DNA from: Cenococcum geophilum 1.58
Lineage: Eukaryota > Ascomycota > Dothideomycetes > Gloniales > Gloniaceae
Direction: 5' to 3'
DNA: 64,000 nucleotides
Assembly: GCA_001692895.1 (NCBI GenBank)
Contig: KV748180.1
Span: forward strand, 1,544,195 to 1,608,194
Both the position numbers and the translations under genes were made by a program. The stretch's first letter is position 1, and each line of letters begins with the position of its first letter. The notes under the pieces are model-generated. The model did no database searches. It was given only the letters and a program-made list of their open reading frames with translations, and was not told the DNA's origin. Shown here piece after piece: positions 63,344-64,000 of the stretch.

Positions 63344-63859
63344 ATACAACTTCTTACTATAGCTTCCGTAGCTATCCTAGCTATCACTTCTATTATATAA
63401 GCTGCTTAAGCCAAAATCTATAATAAATGCTTATTTAAAGTCTACCTTTAGTTAGTTACTGCGGACTATTTATCTAATATAATTACTCTTTAGCCCGCTA
63501 ATATCTATAATAAGACATACCAAGTGCCTAATTATGGCGGCGTGTCGTTAAAACTCTTAATTACGGAAATAACTACAGACTCTGCCCCTATTACCTAATT
63601 TAAATACACTCTAGTAGAAGGCAAAATTTGGTATAATATATCAAATGTTAATTATATAACTAACTCCTGCCCTTTATAGCCCTACGGACTATATATATAG
63701 AGTGGCCTAGGCTGCCCAACTCGTAGCTATATTACTGGCGTACCTATTTACGCGGGCGCATATAATAACCCAAACGATAATAAAAATACTCTCTCTTATG
63801 GTGGGAATTCCAATATATTACTCTATCTATGCACTAAGACTCTTCCGCTTTCGTACTAG
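63344..63859 (+). pseudogene. Secreted thaumatin-like / BYS1-family protein relic
   Basis: A 171-codon frame with no indel. The first codon is now ATA (63344), where the family expects ATG, a change RIP makes readily. It opens with a signal-peptide pattern (LQLLTIASVAILAITSII, then AA-AKA-like cleavage region), followed by KIYNKCLFKVYL, a typical beginning of the mature thaumatin-like/BYS1 fold, then YQVPNYGGVSLKLLI, FKYTLVEGKIWYNIS (the conserved WYDIS-type motif), SCPLQPYGLYI with one TAG, AYNNPNDNKNT and a C-terminal LLYLC. Seven in-frame TAA/TAG interrupt it before the terminal TAG at 63857. Four cysteines remain, fewer than the family usually has. Such proteins are small secreted proteins, often cell-wall associated. 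Family assignment rests on the order of these motifs. Confidence 0.75.
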
Positions 63860-64000
63860 TAAGTAGGATACTTTAGCAATTATCTAGTCCTACGTTTCTT
63901 TACTAATCTTTATTATAAAACCATTTTAAATATCTTGCTAAGAAAACGTAAATTAAATTTACTGTTTAGTTACCCTTAATATAGAAATCAATTATAGCTT
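63860..64000. other. Window end, unassigned
   Basis: AT-rich sequence following the secreted-protein relic; nothing further can be supported before the window ends. Confidence 0.5.

Larger units (their letters stand above)
1..64000. other. RIP-mutated AT-rich compartment
   Basis: The whole window has the signature of repeat-induced point mutation: TpA everywhere, CpA and TpG depleted, and very few open frames over 60 codons. A hand count of bases 1-60 gives TpA/ApT of 9/5 and (CpA+TpG)/(ApC+GpT) of 4/7. The same direction is seen at 38281-38340 inside the one open gene (10/9 and 2/4). RIP is known from Pezizomycotina, which is the basis for the organism call. Stops inside otherwise protein-like frames are TAA or TAG almost without exception. 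The pattern is present from end to end, with a few milder, more GC-rich islands listed separately. Confidence 0.9.

Overview
The window looks like an AT-rich compartment of a filamentous ascomycete (Pezizomycotina) genome that has been heavily altered by repeat-induced point mutation (RIP). TpA is very common, CpA and TpG are scarce, and almost every long reading frame is broken by TAA or TAG, the stops that C-to-T change makes from CAA, CAG and TGG. A hand count of the first 60 bases gives TpA/ApT of 9/5 and (CpA+TpG)/(ApC+GpT) of 4/7, both on the RIP side of the usual thresholds. No tRNA, rRNA or CRISPR array was found.

Under the mutations the sequence is mostly a graveyard of ordinary-looking protein genes. 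The clearest is a near-complete copy of the proteasome activator gene BLM10/PA200 (about 14990-20590, + strand). Checkpoints from end to end share one frame, yet it is full of stops. Others that can be named are a degenerate Ser/Thr (PAK-like) kinase (30156-31370), a four-helix membrane protein (56684-57710) and a small secreted thaumatin-like/BYS1 protein (63344-63859). Several more long relics have a recognisable start or a long frame but no identity: 951-2215, 7700-9730, 10992-13650, 31380-33560 (minus), 39786-40740, 40733-43000, 43160-44990 (minus), 49069-51113, 53110-53965 and 57890-59820 with a partial second copy at 60415-61560. Several contain in-frame tandem protein repeats of 8, 23, 27 or 46 residues.

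One gene is still open: 38207-38935 on the minus strand, 242 codons, with a BTB/POZ-like fold pattern. It has no glutamine and a single tryptophan.

Between the relics lie dispersed repeats. Family L (10165, 46735, 51140 and part at 61640) carries a long hairpin and, at 46735/51690, inverted ends. Family F (14520, 48650, 52570) sits just upstream of three unrelated relics. There are also direct pairs A/B (3036-6110), LTR-like pair D (54300 and 62430), and inverted arms at 26100 and 34030 that bracket the kinase relic. Decayed ACCTACCT-type minisatellites recur at five places. No reverse transcriptase, integrase or DDE transposase could be recognised, so the repeats are described by structure only. 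Boundaries of relics are approximate, because translation was done by eye through stops.
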